Shown: one piece after another, positions 35,677 through 46,364 of the stretch
How positions within the stretch are numbered: the first letter of the stretch is position 1
Layout: every line of letters begins with the position of its first letter
Source of the DNA: Bacteroidaceae bacterium
Lineage (GTDB): Bacteria; Bacteroidota; Bacteroidia; Bacteroidales; Bacteroidaceae
Assembly (NCBI GenBank): GCA_017442855.1
Contig: JAFSPM010000048.1
Coordinates: 17,096-81,095, forward strand
DNA: 64,000 bases
Reading direction: 5' to 3'
The notes under the pieces: generated by a model
Told to the model about the DNA's origin: nothing
The model's input: only the letters and a program-made list of their open reading frames with translations
The model's database searches: none
Program-made: the position numbers and the translations under genes

Positions 35677-36363
35677 ATGCTTGAAGATTTAAAACGAAAG
35701 GTTTTCAAGGCCAATCTTGACTTGGTGAAACATGGTTTAGTGCTGTTCACCTGGGGCAATGTCTCTGCTATCGACAGAAAAAATAATCTGGTGGTTATCA
35801 AGCCCAGTGGAGTGAGTTATGAAACAATGACGCCAGATGATATGGTAGTCGTAGATATCGAAGGTCATGTAGTAGAAGGCAACTTACGTCCTTCTTCTGA
35901 TACCCCTACCCATTTGGTACTCTATAAAGCATTCCCTGAGATTGGCGGAGTGGTACACACCCACTCCACCTATGCCACAGCATGGGCACAGGCTGGTAAA
36001 GACATTCCCAACATAGGCACTACTCACGCCGACTATTTCCATGACTCCATCCCATGTACAGCAGATTTGACCCGTGAAGAAGTGGAAGGCAATTACGAGT
36101 TGGAAACGGGACATGTGATTGTGAAAAGGTTTGAAGGCCTCAACCCTGTACATACACCAGGCGTACTGGTGAAGAACCACGGACCTTTTACCTGGGGCAA
36201 AGATGCCAATGAGGCTGTCTATCACGCTGTGGTACTGGAAGAGGTGGCGAAGATGGCTGCAATCGCCTTTTCCATTAACCCCGACCTCACTATGAGCGAA
36301 CATCTGGTGGAAAAGCATTTCAGTAGGAAACACGGACCTAACGCTTATTACGGACAGAAATAA
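35677..36363 (+). CDS. araD: L-ribulose-5-phosphate 4-epimerase
   Basis: Converts L-ribulose 5-phosphate to D-xylulose 5-phosphate; zinc-dependent class II aldolase family, 228 residues. Metal ligands H94 and H96 ([10 protein letters not shown]) and H168 ([11 protein letters not shown]) are present; [11 protein letters not shown] and [10 protein letters not shown] bind the substrate phosphate and backbone. It is 1 base after araR. Confidence 0.95.
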   Translation: MLEDLKRKVFKANLDLVKHGLVLFTWGNVSAIDRKNNLVVIKPSGVSYETMTPDDMVVVDIEGHVVEGNLRPSSDTPTHLVLYKAFPEIGGVVHTHSTYATAWAQAGKDIPNIGTTHADYFHDSIPCTADLTREEVEGNYELETGHVIVKRFEGLNPVHTPGVLVKNHGPFTWGKDANEAVYHAVVLEEVAKMAAIAFSINPDLTMSEHLVEKHFSRKHGPNAYYGQK

Positions 36364-36387
36364 CAAAATATTAAAAATCATAATACT

Positions 36388-37926
36388 ATGGAAGCATTTA
36401 AAGATCTAGAAATTTGGTGGGTAACAGGAGCACAGCTCCTTTACGGCGGTGACGCAGTGGTAGCTGTTGACGGGCACTCTAAAGAAATGGTAGCTGGCCT
36501 TAACGAGAGTGGCAACATACCCGTAAAAATTGTTTATAAAGGCACTGCCAACAGCAGCAAGGAAGTGGAAGCCGTGATGAAAGCGGCTAACAATGACGAC
36601 AAATGTGTGGGTATCATTACCTGGATGCACACTTTCAGTCCAGCTAAGATGTGGATCAAGGGTCTGCAAGACCTTCAAAAACCTCTGCTCCACTTCCACA
36701 CTCAGTATAACGCAGAGATTCCTTGGAATGAAATCGATATGGATTTCATGAACCTGAACCAGAGTGCCCATGGAGACATCGAGTTCGGACACATCTGTAC
36801 TCGTATGCGAGTAGCTCGCAAAGTAGTTTGTGGTTATTGGAAGGATGAAGCTGTTCAGCAACAGATTGCCGTATGGGCACGTGTGGCAGCTGGCGTAGCT
36901 GATGCCAAAAATGTTCGCTGCCTGATGTTCGGTATGAACATGAACAATGTAGCCGTGACTGATGGTGATCGCGTGGAGTTTGAGCAGCGTTTAGGTTATC
37001 ATGTTGATTATTACCCTGTGAGTTCGCTCATGGAATATTATAAAAAGGTAACTGATGCAGAAGCAGATGCCTTGGTTGAAGAATACAAACAACTCTATAC
37101 TGTCAAGATTGATGAAAGTGGTGAAGAGGTGTATTGGGAGAAGGTGAAGAATGCTGCCAAGGCTGAGATAGCCTTACGCCGAGTACTCAAGGACGAAGGT
37201 GCTACTGCATTCACTACCAACTTTGACGATCTGGGCGATGCCAATATTGACGACCCTAACTTCTGCGGCTTCGACCAGATACCTGGCTTGGCATCACAGC
37301 GTCTGATGGAAGAAGGATACGGCTTTGGTGCTGAAGGTGACTGGAAAACGGCTTGCCTCTATCGCACCTTGTGGGTTATCCAGCAAGGCATGCCAAAAGG
37401 ATGTTCTTTCCTTGAAGACTACACCCTCAACTTTGCAGGCAATCGTTCATCATGCCTCCAGAGCCACATGCTCGAAATTTGTCCGCTCATCGCTACTGAC
37501 AAGCCAAAGTTGGAGGTGCATTTCTTGGGTATTGGCATCCGCAAGCAACAGACAGCCCGACTGGTATTCACCTCTAAGGTGGGCAGAGGTATTAAGGCCA
37601 CTATCATCGACCTAGGCAATCGTTTCCGCCTTATCTCTCAAGAAGTGGAGTGCATCGAGCCTCAACCCATGCCTCACTTGCCTGTAGCCAGTGCCCTCTG
37701 GGTGCCACAACCCACCTTCGAGATTGGTGCAGGAGCATGGATCTTAGCTGGTGGTACGCACCACAGTGCATTCTCCTACGACATCACCGAGGAATACTGG
37801 GAAGACTTTGCTGAGATGACAGGTATTGAGTATGTAAAGATCAACAAAGATACCAAGATCAGCGAGTTCAAGCAGCAACTGAGGAATAACGAGGTATATT
37901 ATATGTTGAACAAAGCGTTGAAATAA
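36388..37926 (+). CDS. araA: L-arabinose isomerase
   Basis: Converts L-arabinose to L-ribulose; 512 residues, full length. Starts EIWWVTGAQLLYG; WMHTFSPAKMWIKGL is typical. Metal-site candidates: Glu in GAEGDWKTA, Glu in FLEDYTLNF, His in CLQSHMLEICP and His in GTHHSAFSY. It lies 24 bases after araD. Confidence 0.96.
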   Translation: MEAFKDLEIWWVTGAQLLYGGDAVVAVDGHSKEMVAGLNESGNIPVKIVYKGTANSSKEVEAVMKAANNDDKCVGIITWMHTFSPAKMWIKGLQDLQKPLLHFHTQYNAEIPWNEIDMDFMNLNQSAHGDIEFGHICTRMRVARKVVCGYWKDEAVQQQIAVWARVAAGVADAKNVRCLMFGMNMNNVAVTDGDRVEFEQRLGYHVDYYPVSSLMEYYKKVTDAEADALVEEYKQLYTVKIDESGEEVYWEKVKNAAKAEIALRRVLKDEGATAFTTNFDDLGDANIDDPNFCGFDQIPGLASQRLMEEGYGFGAEGDWKTACLYRTLWVIQQGMPKGCSFLEDYTLNFAGNRSSCLQSHMLEICPLIATDKPKLEVHFLGIGIRKQQTARLVFTSKVGRGIKATIIDLGNRFRLISQEVECIEPQPMPHLPVASALWVPQPTFEIGAGAWILAGGTHHSAFSYDITEEYWEDFAEMTGIEYVKINKDTKISEFKQQLRNNEVYYMLNKALK

Positions 37927-37935
37927 TTGATAATT

Positions 37936-39528
37936 ATGAACGCAAAAGAAACTATTCAGGCTGGTAAGGCCATCTTGGGTATAGAGTTAGGTTCCACCCG
38001 CATCAAGGCTATACTGATTGATACGGAAAATCATCCTATCGCTCAGGGTAGTCATACGTGGGAGAACCAACTGGTGGATGGACTATGGACCTACAGCACC
38101 GAAGCCATCTGGAACGGTTTGCAGGATTGTTATGCCGACTTGCGTAAAGAGGTAAAGACACAATATGGTATTGAGATAGAGAATCTTGCAGCTATAGGCA
38201 TCAGTGCCATGATGCATGGCTACCTGCCTTTTAATAAACAAGGAGATTTGTTGGTACCATTCCGCACGTGGAGAAACACCAACACAGGGGAAGCTGCTAA
38301 AGTGCTTTCCAAGCTCTTCGTCTATAACATACCCCTTCGCTGGAGCATCTCACACATCTATCAGGCTATACTTAACAATGAGGACCATATCAAGGATATC
38401 AGTTTCCTTACTACCTTGGCCGGTTATATTCACTGGCAACTGACGGGAAAGAAAGTACTTGGCATTGGCGATGCATCAGGCATGATTCCTGTGAATCCTG
38501 ATACAAAGAATTACCGTGAGGATATGATGGATAAGTTTGATGAACTGATAGCTCCGAAGAATTTAGGATGGAAACTTCGTGATATCTTGCCCGAAGTGTT
38601 AGTAGCAGGTGCAGATGCTGGTACTCTCACAGAAGAAGGAGCTTTGCGTTTGGATCCATCTGGTCACTTGAAGAAAGGTGTTCCGTTCTGTCCACCAGAA
38701 GGTGATGCGGGAACAGGCATGGCTGCTACCAATGCTGTGAAGCAGCGTACCGGCAATGTTTCGGCTGGCACTTCTTCATTCTCAATGATAGTATTAGAGA
38801 AAGAACTGTCAAAGCCCTACGAACCAATTGATATTGTTACTACTCCCGATGGCAGCTTGGTAGGTATGGTGCATTGCAACAACTGTACTTCTGAAATCAA
38901 CGCATGGACCGAATTATTCAAGGAATATCAGGAAATGTTTGGAATACCAGTTGACATGGGAGCTATATATGAAAAGCTGTTTAACAAGGCACTTGAAGGA
39001 GATGCCGATTGTGGCGGATTAGTGGCATACAACTATGTATCAGGCGAGCCTGTTACTGGATTTGCCGAAGGTCGTCCGCTATTCATGCGCTCAGCTACCG
39101 ATAAGTTTAACTTGGCCAATTTCATGAGGGTACAGCTCTATGCAGCTATTGGTGTATTGAAGATAGGTAACGATATACTGTTCAAAGAGGAGCAGGTGAA
39201 GGTAGATCGTATCACAGGACATGGCGGATACTTTAAAACCAAGGGAGTAGGTCAGCGTATGTTAGCCGCTGCACTGGGTTCACCCATCTCTGTCATGGAG
39301 ACAGCTGGTGAAGGTGGTGCATGGGGTATTGCACTGTTAGCATCTTATATGGTGCATCATACTCCTCAACAAACACTGGCTGATTTCTTAGACACTCAGG
39401 TTTTTGCAGGAAACGCTGGCGTAGAGGTTTCGCCTACGGTCGAAGACATCGAAGGCTTTAATGCGTATATCGAGAACTATAAACGTGCCTTGCCTGTAGA
39501 GGAAGCTGCCGTTAAATTCAAAAAGTAA
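37936..39528 (+). CDS. araB: FGGY-family carbohydrate kinase, probable L-ribulokinase
   Basis: Sugar kinase of 530 residues with the ASKHA fold: [18 protein letters not shown] phosphate-1 motif, [48 protein letters not shown] phosphate-2 motif, and [19 protein letters not shown] adenosine motif. Position between araA and the arabinofuranosidase completes the isomerase-kinase-epimerase route, so L-ribulose is the expected substrate although the sequence resembles xylulokinase-type members. ATG 37936 is preferred over an upstream TTG at 37927. Confidence 0.88.
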   Translation: MNAKETIQAGKAILGIELGSTRIKAILIDTENHPIAQGSHTWENQLVDGLWTYSTEAIWNGLQDCYADLRKEVKTQYGIEIENLAAIGISAMMHGYLPFNKQGDLLVPFRTWRNTNTGEAAKVLSKLFVYNIPLRWSISHIYQAILNNEDHIKDISFLTTLAGYIHWQLTGKKVLGIGDASGMIPVNPDTKNYREDMMDKFDELIAPKNLGWKLRDILPEVLVAGADAGTLTEEGALRLDPSGHLKKGVPFCPPEGDAGTGMAATNAVKQRTGNVSAGTSSFSMIVLEKELSKPYEPIDIVTTPDGSLVGMVHCNNCTSEINAWTELFKEYQEMFGIPVDMGAIYEKLFNKALEGDADCGGLVAYNYVSGEPVTGFAEGRPLFMRSATDKFNLANFMRVQLYAAIGVLKIGNDILFKEEQVKVDRITGHGGYFKTKGVGQRMLAAALGSPISVMETAGEGGAWGIALLASYMVHHTPQQTLADFLDTQVFAGNAGVEVSPTVEDIEGFNAYIENYKRALPVEEAAVKFKK

Positions 39529-39532
39529 AATT

Positions 39533-41068
39533 ATGAAAAGAACATTCACTTTTATGATTATGGTAGCCACATTGGCTATGGTTAAAGCACAGACAACGGC
39601 CGTATTGCATGCCGACCAAGGCACACAAATCATTCCGAAAGAGATTTACGGACAGTTCGCTGAGCACCTCGGATCCTGCATATACGGCGGCTTGTGGGTG
39701 GGAGAAGACTCTAACATCCCCAACACCAACGGTTATCGCACTGATGTGCTAAATGCACTGAAAGCCCTCAAAGTACCTGTGTTACGTTGGCCGGGTGGTT
39801 GCTTTGCCGACGAATACCACTGGATGGATGGCATCGGACCTAAAGAGAACCGTCCCAAGATGGTGAATAACAACTGGGGTGGTACCATCGAAGACAACAG
39901 TTTCGGTACCAACGAATTCCTGAATCTCTGCGAACTATTGGGAACAGAGCCCTACATCAGTGGTAACGTAGGCAGTGGCACAGTAGAAGAAATGGCAAAG
40001 TGGGTGGAATATATGACCTCAGAGGGTGACTCCCCCATGGCCCGACTGCGTCGTCAGAACGGTCGCGATCATGCTTGGCGGGTGAAATATCTGGGCGTAG
40101 GCAATGAGAGTTGGGGATGCGGTGGCAGTATGCGCCCAGAATACTATGCCGATGTGTATCGACGCTATGCTACCTATTGTCGCAATTACGATGGCAACCG
40201 CTTGTTCAAGATTGCCAGTGGTGCCAGCGACTACGACTACAATTGGACCAAGGTTCTGATGGAGAACATAGGTAATCGCATGGACGGTATCTCACTGCAT
40301 TACTACACCGTATTAGGATGGAACGGCAGTAAAGGCTCTGCCACCCAATTCAATGACGACGAGTTTTATTGGACCTTGGGTAAATGCCGTGAGATAGAGG
40401 ATGTCATCAAGCGCCATATTGCCATCATGGATTTCTACGACCCTAACAAGCGTGTGGCACTGATGCTCGATGAATGGGGCACTTGGTGGGATGTGGAGCC
40501 TGGCACCAATCCTGGTCACTTGTTCCAGCAAAATTCCCTGCGTGATGCTTTCGTAGCATCGCTCACCTTCGACATCTTCCATAAATATACTGATCGTTTG
40601 AAGATGGCGAATATCGCTCAGGTGGTGAACGTACTGCAATCGATGATCTTGACCAACGATAAGCAGATGACCCTTACCCCCACCTATCATGTGTTCCGCA
40701 TGTATAATGTGCACCAAGATGCTACTTATCTGCCACTTGACATCCAAACGGCTACAAAGAAAGTAGATGGCAATCGTACTATACCCATGCTCAGTGGTAC
40801 AGCATCACGCGACCAGCAAGACAGAATCCACATCTCTTTGTCGAACGTGGATTTGCAAAATGCACAAGAGGTAAGTATCAGCTTGCAGGGAGTGGACGCC
40901 AAAAAGGTGACAGGTGAGATACTTACCTCGGCCAACATTACTGACCACAACACCTTTGACAAACCCAATCAGGTGAAGCCTGTTGCATTCAATGGTGCCA
41001 GCATCAGTGGTAATACGCTGAAAGTGAAGCTCCCTGCCAAATCCATCGTTACCTTGGAATTGCAGTGA
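39533..41068 (+). CDS. GH51 alpha-L-arabinofuranosidase, secreted
   Basis: Releases L-arabinose from arabinan or arabinoxylan; 511 residues with a signal peptide ending MVKAQ. GH51 features: [22 protein letters not shown], acid/base E192 in [11 protein letters not shown], nucleophile E314 in [11 protein letters not shown], and a C-terminal beta-sandwich. It starts 4 bases after the kinase and supplies the substrate for the pathway upstream. Confidence 0.94.
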   Translation: MKRTFTFMIMVATLAMVKAQTTAVLHADQGTQIIPKEIYGQFAEHLGSCIYGGLWVGEDSNIPNTNGYRTDVLNALKALKVPVLRWPGGCFADEYHWMDGIGPKENRPKMVNNNWGGTIEDNSFGTNEFLNLCELLGTEPYISGNVGSGTVEEMAKWVEYMTSEGDSPMARLRRQNGRDHAWRVKYLGVGNESWGCGGSMRPEYYADVYRRYATYCRNYDGNRLFKIASGASDYDYNWTKVLMENIGNRMDGISLHYYTVLGWNGSKGSATQFNDDEFYWTLGKCREIEDVIKRHIAIMDFYDPNKRVALMLDEWGTWWDVEPGTNPGHLFQQNSLRDAFVASLTFDIFHKYTDRLKMANIAQVVNVLQSMILTNDKQMTLTPTYHVFRMYNVHQDATYLPLDIQTATKKVDGNRTIPMLSGTASRDQQDRIHISLSNVDLQNAQEVSISLQGVDAKKVTGEILTSANITDHNTFDKPNQVKPVAFNGASISGNTLKVKLPAKSIVTLELQ

Positions 41069-41110
41069 TGAGAAATAAGAGCAAAATTATTACCCATTTT
41101 AGATATAAAA

Positions 41111-41156
41111 AATATGTAAACATATTTTGTTCTACTCTCTACTTTTAGTACCTTTG
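41111..41156 (+). promoter_or_regulatory. Promoter with palindromic operator candidate before transketolase
   Basis: TTTG (41126-41129), 19 bp, TACCTTTG (41149-41156). The 16-bp palindrome AATATGTAAACATATT (41111-41126, 7-2-7) touches the -33 box. An ATTATTACC word at 41086-41094 also occurs at the galM-like promoter. It separates the pentose-phosphate pair from the ara genes transcriptionally while allowing shared control. Confidence 0.65.
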
Positions 41157-41177
41157 CCAAAAATAATAATATCAGAT

Positions 41178-43190
41178 ATGAACGATAAGAAAGTAATGAA
41201 TCTGGCAGCTGATAACATCCGTATCTTGGCTGCATCAATGGTAGAAAAGGCAAAATCAGGCCATCCAGGCGGTGCTATGGGTGGTGCAGACTTTATCAAC
41301 GTGCTCTTTTCTGAGTTCCTCATTGACGATCCTGACGATGGTGCTTGGATGTCACGCGACCGCTTCTACCTGGACCCTGGTCACATGTCACCTATGCTTT
41401 ATGCCCAGCTTATGCTGAAAGGACGTTTCACCATGGACGAGCTGAAAGAGTTCCGTCAGTGGGGCAGTCCAACACACGGTCATCCGGAGCGCAACCTGCA
41501 GCGTGGCATTGAAAATACTTCTGGTCCGTTAGGTCAGGGACACACCTATGCTGTGGGTGCAGCCATTGCAGCCAAGTTCTTGCAGGCACGTTATGGTGAA
41601 GTGATGAACCACACCATTTATGCCTACATTTCTGATGGTGGCGTGCAAGAAGAAATCTCACAAGGCGCTGGTCGTGTGGCAGGCACACTGGGTTTGGACA
41701 ATCTTATCATGTTCTACGATGCCAATGACGTACAGCTTTCTACTGAGACAGAAGATGTCACCATAGAAGATACTGCCAAGAAATACGAAGCCTGGGGATG
41801 GAAGGTCATCACCATTGACGGTAATGACGTAGATGCTATCCGCAAGGCCCTGACAGAAGCTAAGGCTGAGCAAAACCGCCCTACCCTTATTATCGGTCAC
41901 ACCATCATGGGTAAGGGTGCACGCCGTGCCGACAATACCAGCTACGAAGCTTGCTGTGCCACTCATGGTGCTCCATTGGGTGGCGATGCATATATCAACA
42001 CCATCAAGAACTTAGGTGGTGACCCAGCCGATCCATTCAAAGTGGCTCCTGAAGTAGCTGAGCTGTATGCTAAGCGAGATGCCGAGCTCCGCCAGATTGT
42101 AGCAGAGAAACGTGCCCTGCACGCTGCTTGGGCAAAGGAGAACCCAGAGTTGGCTAAGAAGCTCGACTTCTACTTCTCTGGCAAGGCTCCGAAGATTGAT
42201 TGGATGAAGGTACAGCAAAAGAAAAATGTAGCTACCCGCAACGCATCGGCTACCGTACTGAGTGTATTGGCAGAACAGGTGGGCAACATGGTGGTATCAT
42301 CAGCCGACCTGAGCAATTCCGATAAGACCGATGGTTTCCTGAAGAAGACACATGCCTTTAAGAAGGGTGATTTCAGTGGAGCCTTCTTCCAGGCAGGTGT
42401 GGCAGAGCTCACCATGGCTTGCATCATGATGGGTATGTGGATGCACGGAGGTGTGATACCTGCTTGCGCTACCTTCTTCGTATTCTCCGACTATATGAAG
42501 CCAGCCATCCGTATGGCAGCTTTGATGCAGATACCTATCAAGTTCATTTGGACACACGATGCCTTCCGCGTGGGCGAAGACGGTCCTACCCACCAGCCAG
42601 TAGAGCAAGAGGCTCAGCTGCGACTGATGGAACGCCTGAAGAACCACAGTGGCAAGAGCTCCATGCTGGTGCTTCGCCCTGCCGATGCAGACGAAACAAC
42701 GGTGGCTTGGCGCATGGCTATGGAAAATACCGACAGTCCTACGGGCTTGATCTTCTCTCGTCAGAACGTCGAAAGCTTACCTGCAAACAACGACTATGAA
42801 GAAGCCATGAAGGGGGCTTATATCGTGGCTGGCTCCGACAAGAATCCTGATGTGGTACTGGTGGCTTCTGGCTCAGAAGTTTCTACTCTCATGGCAGCGG
42901 CCAAACTGTTACGCATCGACGGTATAAAAGTACGTGTTGTCTCTGCTCCGTCAGAGGGAAAATTCCACGACCAGACTGTAGCTTATCAGGAATCCATCAT
43001 CCCTGCCCGATTGAAGAAATTCGGTCTCACAGCTGGTCTGCCTATAACAATAGCCGGACTGGTAGGCAACAATGCCAAGATCTGGGGTATGGAAAGTTTT
43101 GGCTTCTCAGCTCCTTACAAGGTGCTTGACGAGAAACTGGGCTTCACTGCCGACAATGTTTATCGTCAGGTAAAAGAGATGATGTTATAA
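41178..43190 (+). CDS. tkt: Transketolase
   Basis: TPP-dependent two-carbon transfer in the non-oxidative pentose phosphate pathway, here handling xylulose 5-phosphate from arabinose; 670 residues. Motifs: KSGHPGGAMGGAD, DPGHMSPMLYA, GPLGQG, the TPP-loop variant ISDGGVQEEISQGAG, and [20 protein letters not shown]. The open frame extends to an ATG at 41127, but that lies inside the promoter, so MNDKK at 41178 is the start. Confidence 0.95.
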   Translation: MNDKKVMNLAADNIRILAASMVEKAKSGHPGGAMGGADFINVLFSEFLIDDPDDGAWMSRDRFYLDPGHMSPMLYAQLMLKGRFTMDELKEFRQWGSPTHGHPERNLQRGIENTSGPLGQGHTYAVGAAIAAKFLQARYGEVMNHTIYAYISDGGVQEEISQGAGRVAGTLGLDNLIMFYDANDVQLSTETEDVTIEDTAKKYEAWGWKVITIDGNDVDAIRKALTEAKAEQNRPTLIIGHTIMGKGARRADNTSYEACCATHGAPLGGDAYINTIKNLGGDPADPFKVAPEVAELYAKRDAELRQIVAEKRALHAAWAKENPELAKKLDFYFSGKAPKIDWMKVQQKKNVATRNASATVLSVLAEQVGNMVVSSADLSNSDKTDGFLKKTHAFKKGDFSGAFFQAGVAELTMACIMMGMWMHGGVIPACATFFVFSDYMKPAIRMAALMQIPIKFIWTHDAFRVGEDGPTHQPVEQEAQLRLMERLKNHSGKSSMLVLRPADADETTVAWRMAMENTDSPTGLIFSRQNVESLPANNDYEEAMKGAYIVAGSDKNPDVVLVASGSEVSTLMAAAKLLRIDGIKVRVVSAPSEGKFHDQTVAYQESIIPARLKKFGLTAGLPITIAGLVGNNAKIWGMESFGFSAPYKVLDEKLGFTADNVYRQVKEMML

Positions 43191-43203
43191 ATTTAACTTG
43201 AGG

Positions 43204-43223
43204 AACGGGGCGCAGGCTCCGTT
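43204..43223 (+). other. Small hairpin between tkt and rpiB
   Basis: Stem AACGGGGC / GCTCCGTT (one mismatch) with a GCAG loop in the 54-base gap. No strong U-tract. It may be an mRNA-processing or partial attenuation structure. Confidence 0.35.
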
Positions 43224-43244
43224 TCTCTAAATAGATAAACTATT

Positions 43245-43688
43245 ATGAAAAAGATTGGACTGTGTTCCGACCATGCTGGCTTCGACATGAAGGAACATGT
43301 AAAAGAGTGGCTGAAAGGCAGGGGGATGGATTTTGTGGACTATGGTACTTATTCCAGCGAGAGCTGCGACTATCCCGATTTCGCCCACAAACTGGGTCAG
43401 GCCATCCAGAACAATGAGGTAGATGAAGGAATTGCCGTGTGCGGAACAGGCAACGGTATCAGCATGACCCTCAACAAATACCCCAAAGTACGTGCCGGCT
43501 TATGCTGGAATCGTGAGGTAGCTCGCTTGGTTCGTCAACATAATAATGCCAACGTGTTGGCTTTGCCCGGTAGGTTTGTGTCACTCTACGATGCCGACAA
43601 GATCCTTGCTGAATACTTCGACAAAGAGTTCGAAGGCGGCAGACACCAACGCAGGATTGATAAAATTCCAATAGCTGGAACGGTATAA
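43245..43688 (+). CDS. rpiB: Ribose-5-phosphate isomerase B
   Basis: Interconverts ribose 5-phosphate and ribulose 5-phosphate; 147 residues, RpiB/LacAB family. Opens IGLCSDHAGFDMKEHV (H10 for ring opening) and carries the catalytic Cys in AVCGTGNGISMTLNKYP (C66). Followed by a strong terminator; functionally matched to transketolase. Confidence 0.94.
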   Translation: MKKIGLCSDHAGFDMKEHVKEWLKGRGMDFVDYGTYSSESCDYPDFAHKLGQAIQNNEVDEGIAVCGTGNGISMTLNKYPKVRAGLCWNREVARLVRQHNNANVLALPGRFVSLYDADKILAEYFDKEFEGGRHQRRIDKIPIAGTV

Positions 43689-43693
43689 CAAAT

Positions 43694-43728
43694 AAGGGGA
43701 TGTGTGTTTAACATCCCCTTTTCTTTTT
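43694..43728 (+). terminator. Rho-independent terminator after rpiB
   Basis: Perfect 10-bp stem (43694-43703 with 43711-43720), 7-nt loop, then TTCTTTTT. It ends the ara/tkt/rpiB unit and overlaps the end of the convergent peptidase gene. Confidence 0.85.
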
Positions 43729-45232
43729 ATCTTGCTGTTGCTTCAATCTTATCAACATTTCCAAGTTCCATCAAGGAAAGTGCCATCCACCTGACAGCAT
43801 CGTGCGACAGATCGAAGTCGATGTAATCCATTGTGTCACCAGGCACATGATAAGGAATCCTAACAGTAGAGCCGTAAGCGAACGGAGCCACTGTAGGAAC
43901 ACCCTTGATAAAGAAGTTGGCCTCATCGGTTCGCGGACGGGTCACTATCTCATCCCTACCCACAGCTTCTCTGAACGGACGGTTCACGCTACGCTCCATG
44001 GTTGATTTAAAGAAATCAAACAGCGAACCGTGTTTCTTGGCTATCCTCACGCCCATGCCATAACCAGCTGCCAAGCAGTCGATATTGATCAGCAGTTTGT
44101 GGTTCTTCTGATCCATAATGGGATGGTTAGCCATATAGTCACTGCCTATCAGCCCCGTCTCTTCACCGCCAAACAAGGTAAAGACAATAGTCCTACGAGG
44201 TTTGTAACCCGATGTAGCCAATGCCTTGGCGGCACCCATGATAATGATAGAGCCGGAAGCATTATCCTGTGCACCCGGACAGAGGTAAGGCTGCAAGCCA
44301 ATATGATCTACATGCGCGCCAATGGTTACATACTCTGGAGCCAAGGTAGGGTCAGTGCCTCGCAAGATACCCACCACATTACATCCCTTGCCCTCAGGAT
44401 GCCATTCAGTAATCGCCTTGATGTCAGCTTTCTTGTTGATGGCAAATGAGATAGGCTTCAAGGTCTTATTCATCTCAGCCTTCACCTTTGCATGATCTTT
44501 CCCTGTACCAGAGAAGATATCGTTGGCCACACTGTCACTTACGTTACAATAAACGAAGTTCTTGTTATAACCAGGGTTAGGATTACCGGCAGTAGAGATA
44601 TACAACATACCAGCCGCTCCATGCTTCGTAGCATTGGTCATCTTGAAGTTGTGGTACTGATAAGGCATCCATGCCTTCTGCAACTTCGGATCTTGTCCCT
44701 GATAAGGCACATCACGCTCGCACACCACAATCTTGCCTTTCACATCCACACCCTTGTAAGAGTCATACCCCAACTCAGGCGCCGTAATGCCATAGCCCAC
44801 ATACACCAAGTCGAGTTGCTGCAGGAAACCAGTATCGGAAGTACCACCTACCATATAATTATCCGGATAGTCATACTGCTTTCCTACCCACTGGTCGCCC
44901 ATAGGCATGTAAAGCGTAAAAAAACCACCCTCCTGAGGCATTACATACGGATGATCAAAGTTCTGGAAATAAGTACCGTCATCACCTCCAGGCTCCAAGC
45001 CCCATTCCTTGAACAGGTCAGCTGCATACTGTACAGCCTTGAAGAAACCAATATCACCGGTCAACCTACCACGACATTCCGGAGAGGTCAGGAATGTCAT
45101 CCATTCTTGTAAGTCCCTGGTAGAAGTGGCATACATTGCCTTCTGCTGGGGTGTCGGCTCTGCCTGCTGAGCAAAAGCAAACACAGGTGCCATCAAAGAC
45201 ACAATAATAAATAATAATACATTCTTTCTCAT
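43727..45232 (-). CDS. Secreted M28-family metallopeptidase
   Basis: Probable aminopeptidase, 501 residues, with signal peptide MRKNVLLFIIVSLMAPVF... ending AFAQ. A PA-like insertion (YKGVDVKGKIVVCERD) precedes the catalytic domain. Two-zinc ligand candidates: His in GAHVDHIG, Asp in CPGAQDNASG, Glu-Glu in FGGEETGLIG, Asp in LINIDC, and His in IPYHVPGDTMDYI. The open frame continues upstream to 45316, but a -7 element at 45263-45270 lies between and the signal peptide begins at 45232. Confidence 0.88.
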   Translation of the reverse strand: MRKNVLLFIIVSLMAPVFAFAQQAEPTPQQKAMYATSTRDLQEWMTFLTSPECRGRLTGDIGFFKAVQYAADLFKEWGLEPGGDDGTYFQNFDHPYVMPQEGGFFTLYMPMGDQWVGKQYDYPDNYMVGGTSDTGFLQQLDLVYVGYGITAPELGYDSYKGVDVKGKIVVCERDVPYQGQDPKLQKAWMPYQYHNFKMTNATKHGAAGMLYISTAGNPNPGYNKNFVYCNVSDSVANDIFSGTGKDHAKVKAEMNKTLKPISFAINKKADIKAITEWHPEGKGCNVVGILRGTDPTLAPEYVTIGAHVDHIGLQPYLCPGAQDNASGSIIIMGAAKALATSGYKPRRTIVFTLFGGEETGLIGSDYMANHPIMDQKNHKLLINIDCLAAGYGMGVRIAKKHGSLFDFFKSTMERSVNRPFREAVGRDEIVTRPRTDEANFFIKGVPTVAPFAYGSTVRIPYHVPGDTMDYIDFDLSHDAVRWMALSLMELGNVDKIEATAR

Positions 45233-45262
45233 ATAAACAAGGTACTTTTTAATTCTTTGTGC

Positions 45263-45270
45263 CAAAAATA
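45263..45270 (-). promoter_or_regulatory. Putative -7 element for the M28 peptidase
   Basis: Minus-strand TATTTTTG (45270-45263), 30 bases before the chosen start; the -33 box is poor. Confidence 0.45.
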
Positions 45271-45315
45271 CGTTTTTTTTATGATAAAATCGGAATAGCT
45301 TATTACTTTTTTTCA

Positions 45316-45323
45316 TACATTTG
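45316..45323 (+). promoter_or_regulatory. Putative -7 element for the DUF1080 protein
   Basis: TACATTTG at 45316-45323, 54 bases before the ATG at 45378; no clear -33 box. Confidence 0.4.
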
Positions 45324-45377
45324 TAGAGGAATTTGTTCCAAAAAAAGAATGTGTTTCATTTTTAAACTAATAAACCC

Positions 45378-46223
45378 ATGAAGAAACTATTTGTATTAAG
45401 CATCTTTGCTTTGGCTTGCGGTGCAATGTTTGCTCAGCAGCCACAGGGTCAGCGTCCTCAGCAGCAGCCACAGGATGTTCGTAACGATAAGATCGGTGTA
45501 GGCATGACCCCAACTATGTCAGAGTATTGGTCACCACAGCCAAAGGTGGTAACTCCGGGTAATCAGGCAACAGCCAGTGCTCCATCTGATGCTATCATTC
45601 TGTTCGATGGTACACAGAAGTCACTCAACGACAACTGGGTAACCAAGAATATGCGTACTCAGGAAGTAAACCCTGCTAAGTGGACAGTAAAGGACGGTGT
45701 GATGACCGTTAACAAGGACATGCGTAATGGCGGTGGCGACATCCAGACCAAGCAAGAGTTTGGCAGTTTCCAGCTCCACCTCGAATGGTGTGTTCCTGAA
45801 ATGGATGCTAAATTCACCAGCCAGATTCGTGGTAACAGTGGTGTATATCTGCAGAACATGTATGAGGTACAGATCCTTGACTGCTACAACAACGAGACCT
45901 ATGTAAACGGTATGACCGGTTCTCTATACAAGCAGACTCCTCCATTGGTAAACGCTATGCGCAAGCCAGGTGAGTGGCAGTACTACGACATTATTTACAA
46001 TGCTCCTGTGTTCAATGCTGATGGCACCTATAAGGTACGCCCATACGTAACCGTTATCCACAATGGCGTTGTTTTGCAGAACCATACCGAGATCCTGGGT
46101 ACTACCGAGTACATCGGCTTCCCACAGGTGAAGGCTCACGGCGATGGTCCTATCTTGCTGCAGTGCCACGGTGACCCAAGTCCAAGCATTAGCTTCCGTA
46201 ACATCTGGATTCGCAAGATGTAA
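45378..46223 (+). CDS. Secreted DUF1080 (3-keto-disaccharide hydrolase-type) protein
   Basis: Protein of 281 residues: signal peptide ending AMFAQ, a Gln/Pro-rich segment (QQPQGQRPQQQPQ), then the DUF1080 concanavalin-like domain beginning IILFDGTQKSLNDNW (about 74-88), with WTVKDGVMTV, FQLHLEWCVPE, GNSGVYLQNMYEVQILD and the terminal GDGPILLQCHGDPSPSISFRNIWIRK. DUF1080 members include 3-ketoglycoside hydrolases; the activity here is not proven. It stands alone between a -7 element and a strong terminator. Confidence 0.88.
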   Translation: MKKLFVLSIFALACGAMFAQQPQGQRPQQQPQDVRNDKIGVGMTPTMSEYWSPQPKVVTPGNQATASAPSDAIILFDGTQKSLNDNWVTKNMRTQEVNPAKWTVKDGVMTVNKDMRNGGGDIQTKQEFGSFQLHLEWCVPEMDAKFTSQIRGNSGVYLQNMYEVQILDCYNNETYVNGMTGSLYKQTPPLVNAMRKPGEWQYYDIIYNAPVFNADGTYKVRPYVTVIHNGVVLQNHTEILGTTEYIGFPQVKAHGDGPILLQCHGDPSPSISFRNIWIRKM

Positions 46224-46267
46224 TATCAACTGGTCTAAATTACCCTTTTGATATTCTTAATACCGCA

Positions 46268-46301
46268 CAAAGGCAAAAAAGTTCGTTCTTTTTTGCCTTT
46301 G
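46268..46301 (+). terminator. Terminator after the DUF1080 gene
   Basis: Perfect 14-bp stem (46268-46281 with 46288-46301), 6-nt loop TTCGTT. The arms contain A6/T6 runs, so it could work in either direction. Confidence 0.8.
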
Positions 46302-46364
46302 TTTCATTAATAATATCTATCTTCGCAACAGAAATAATAAACAACAATTTAAATATTATACATT

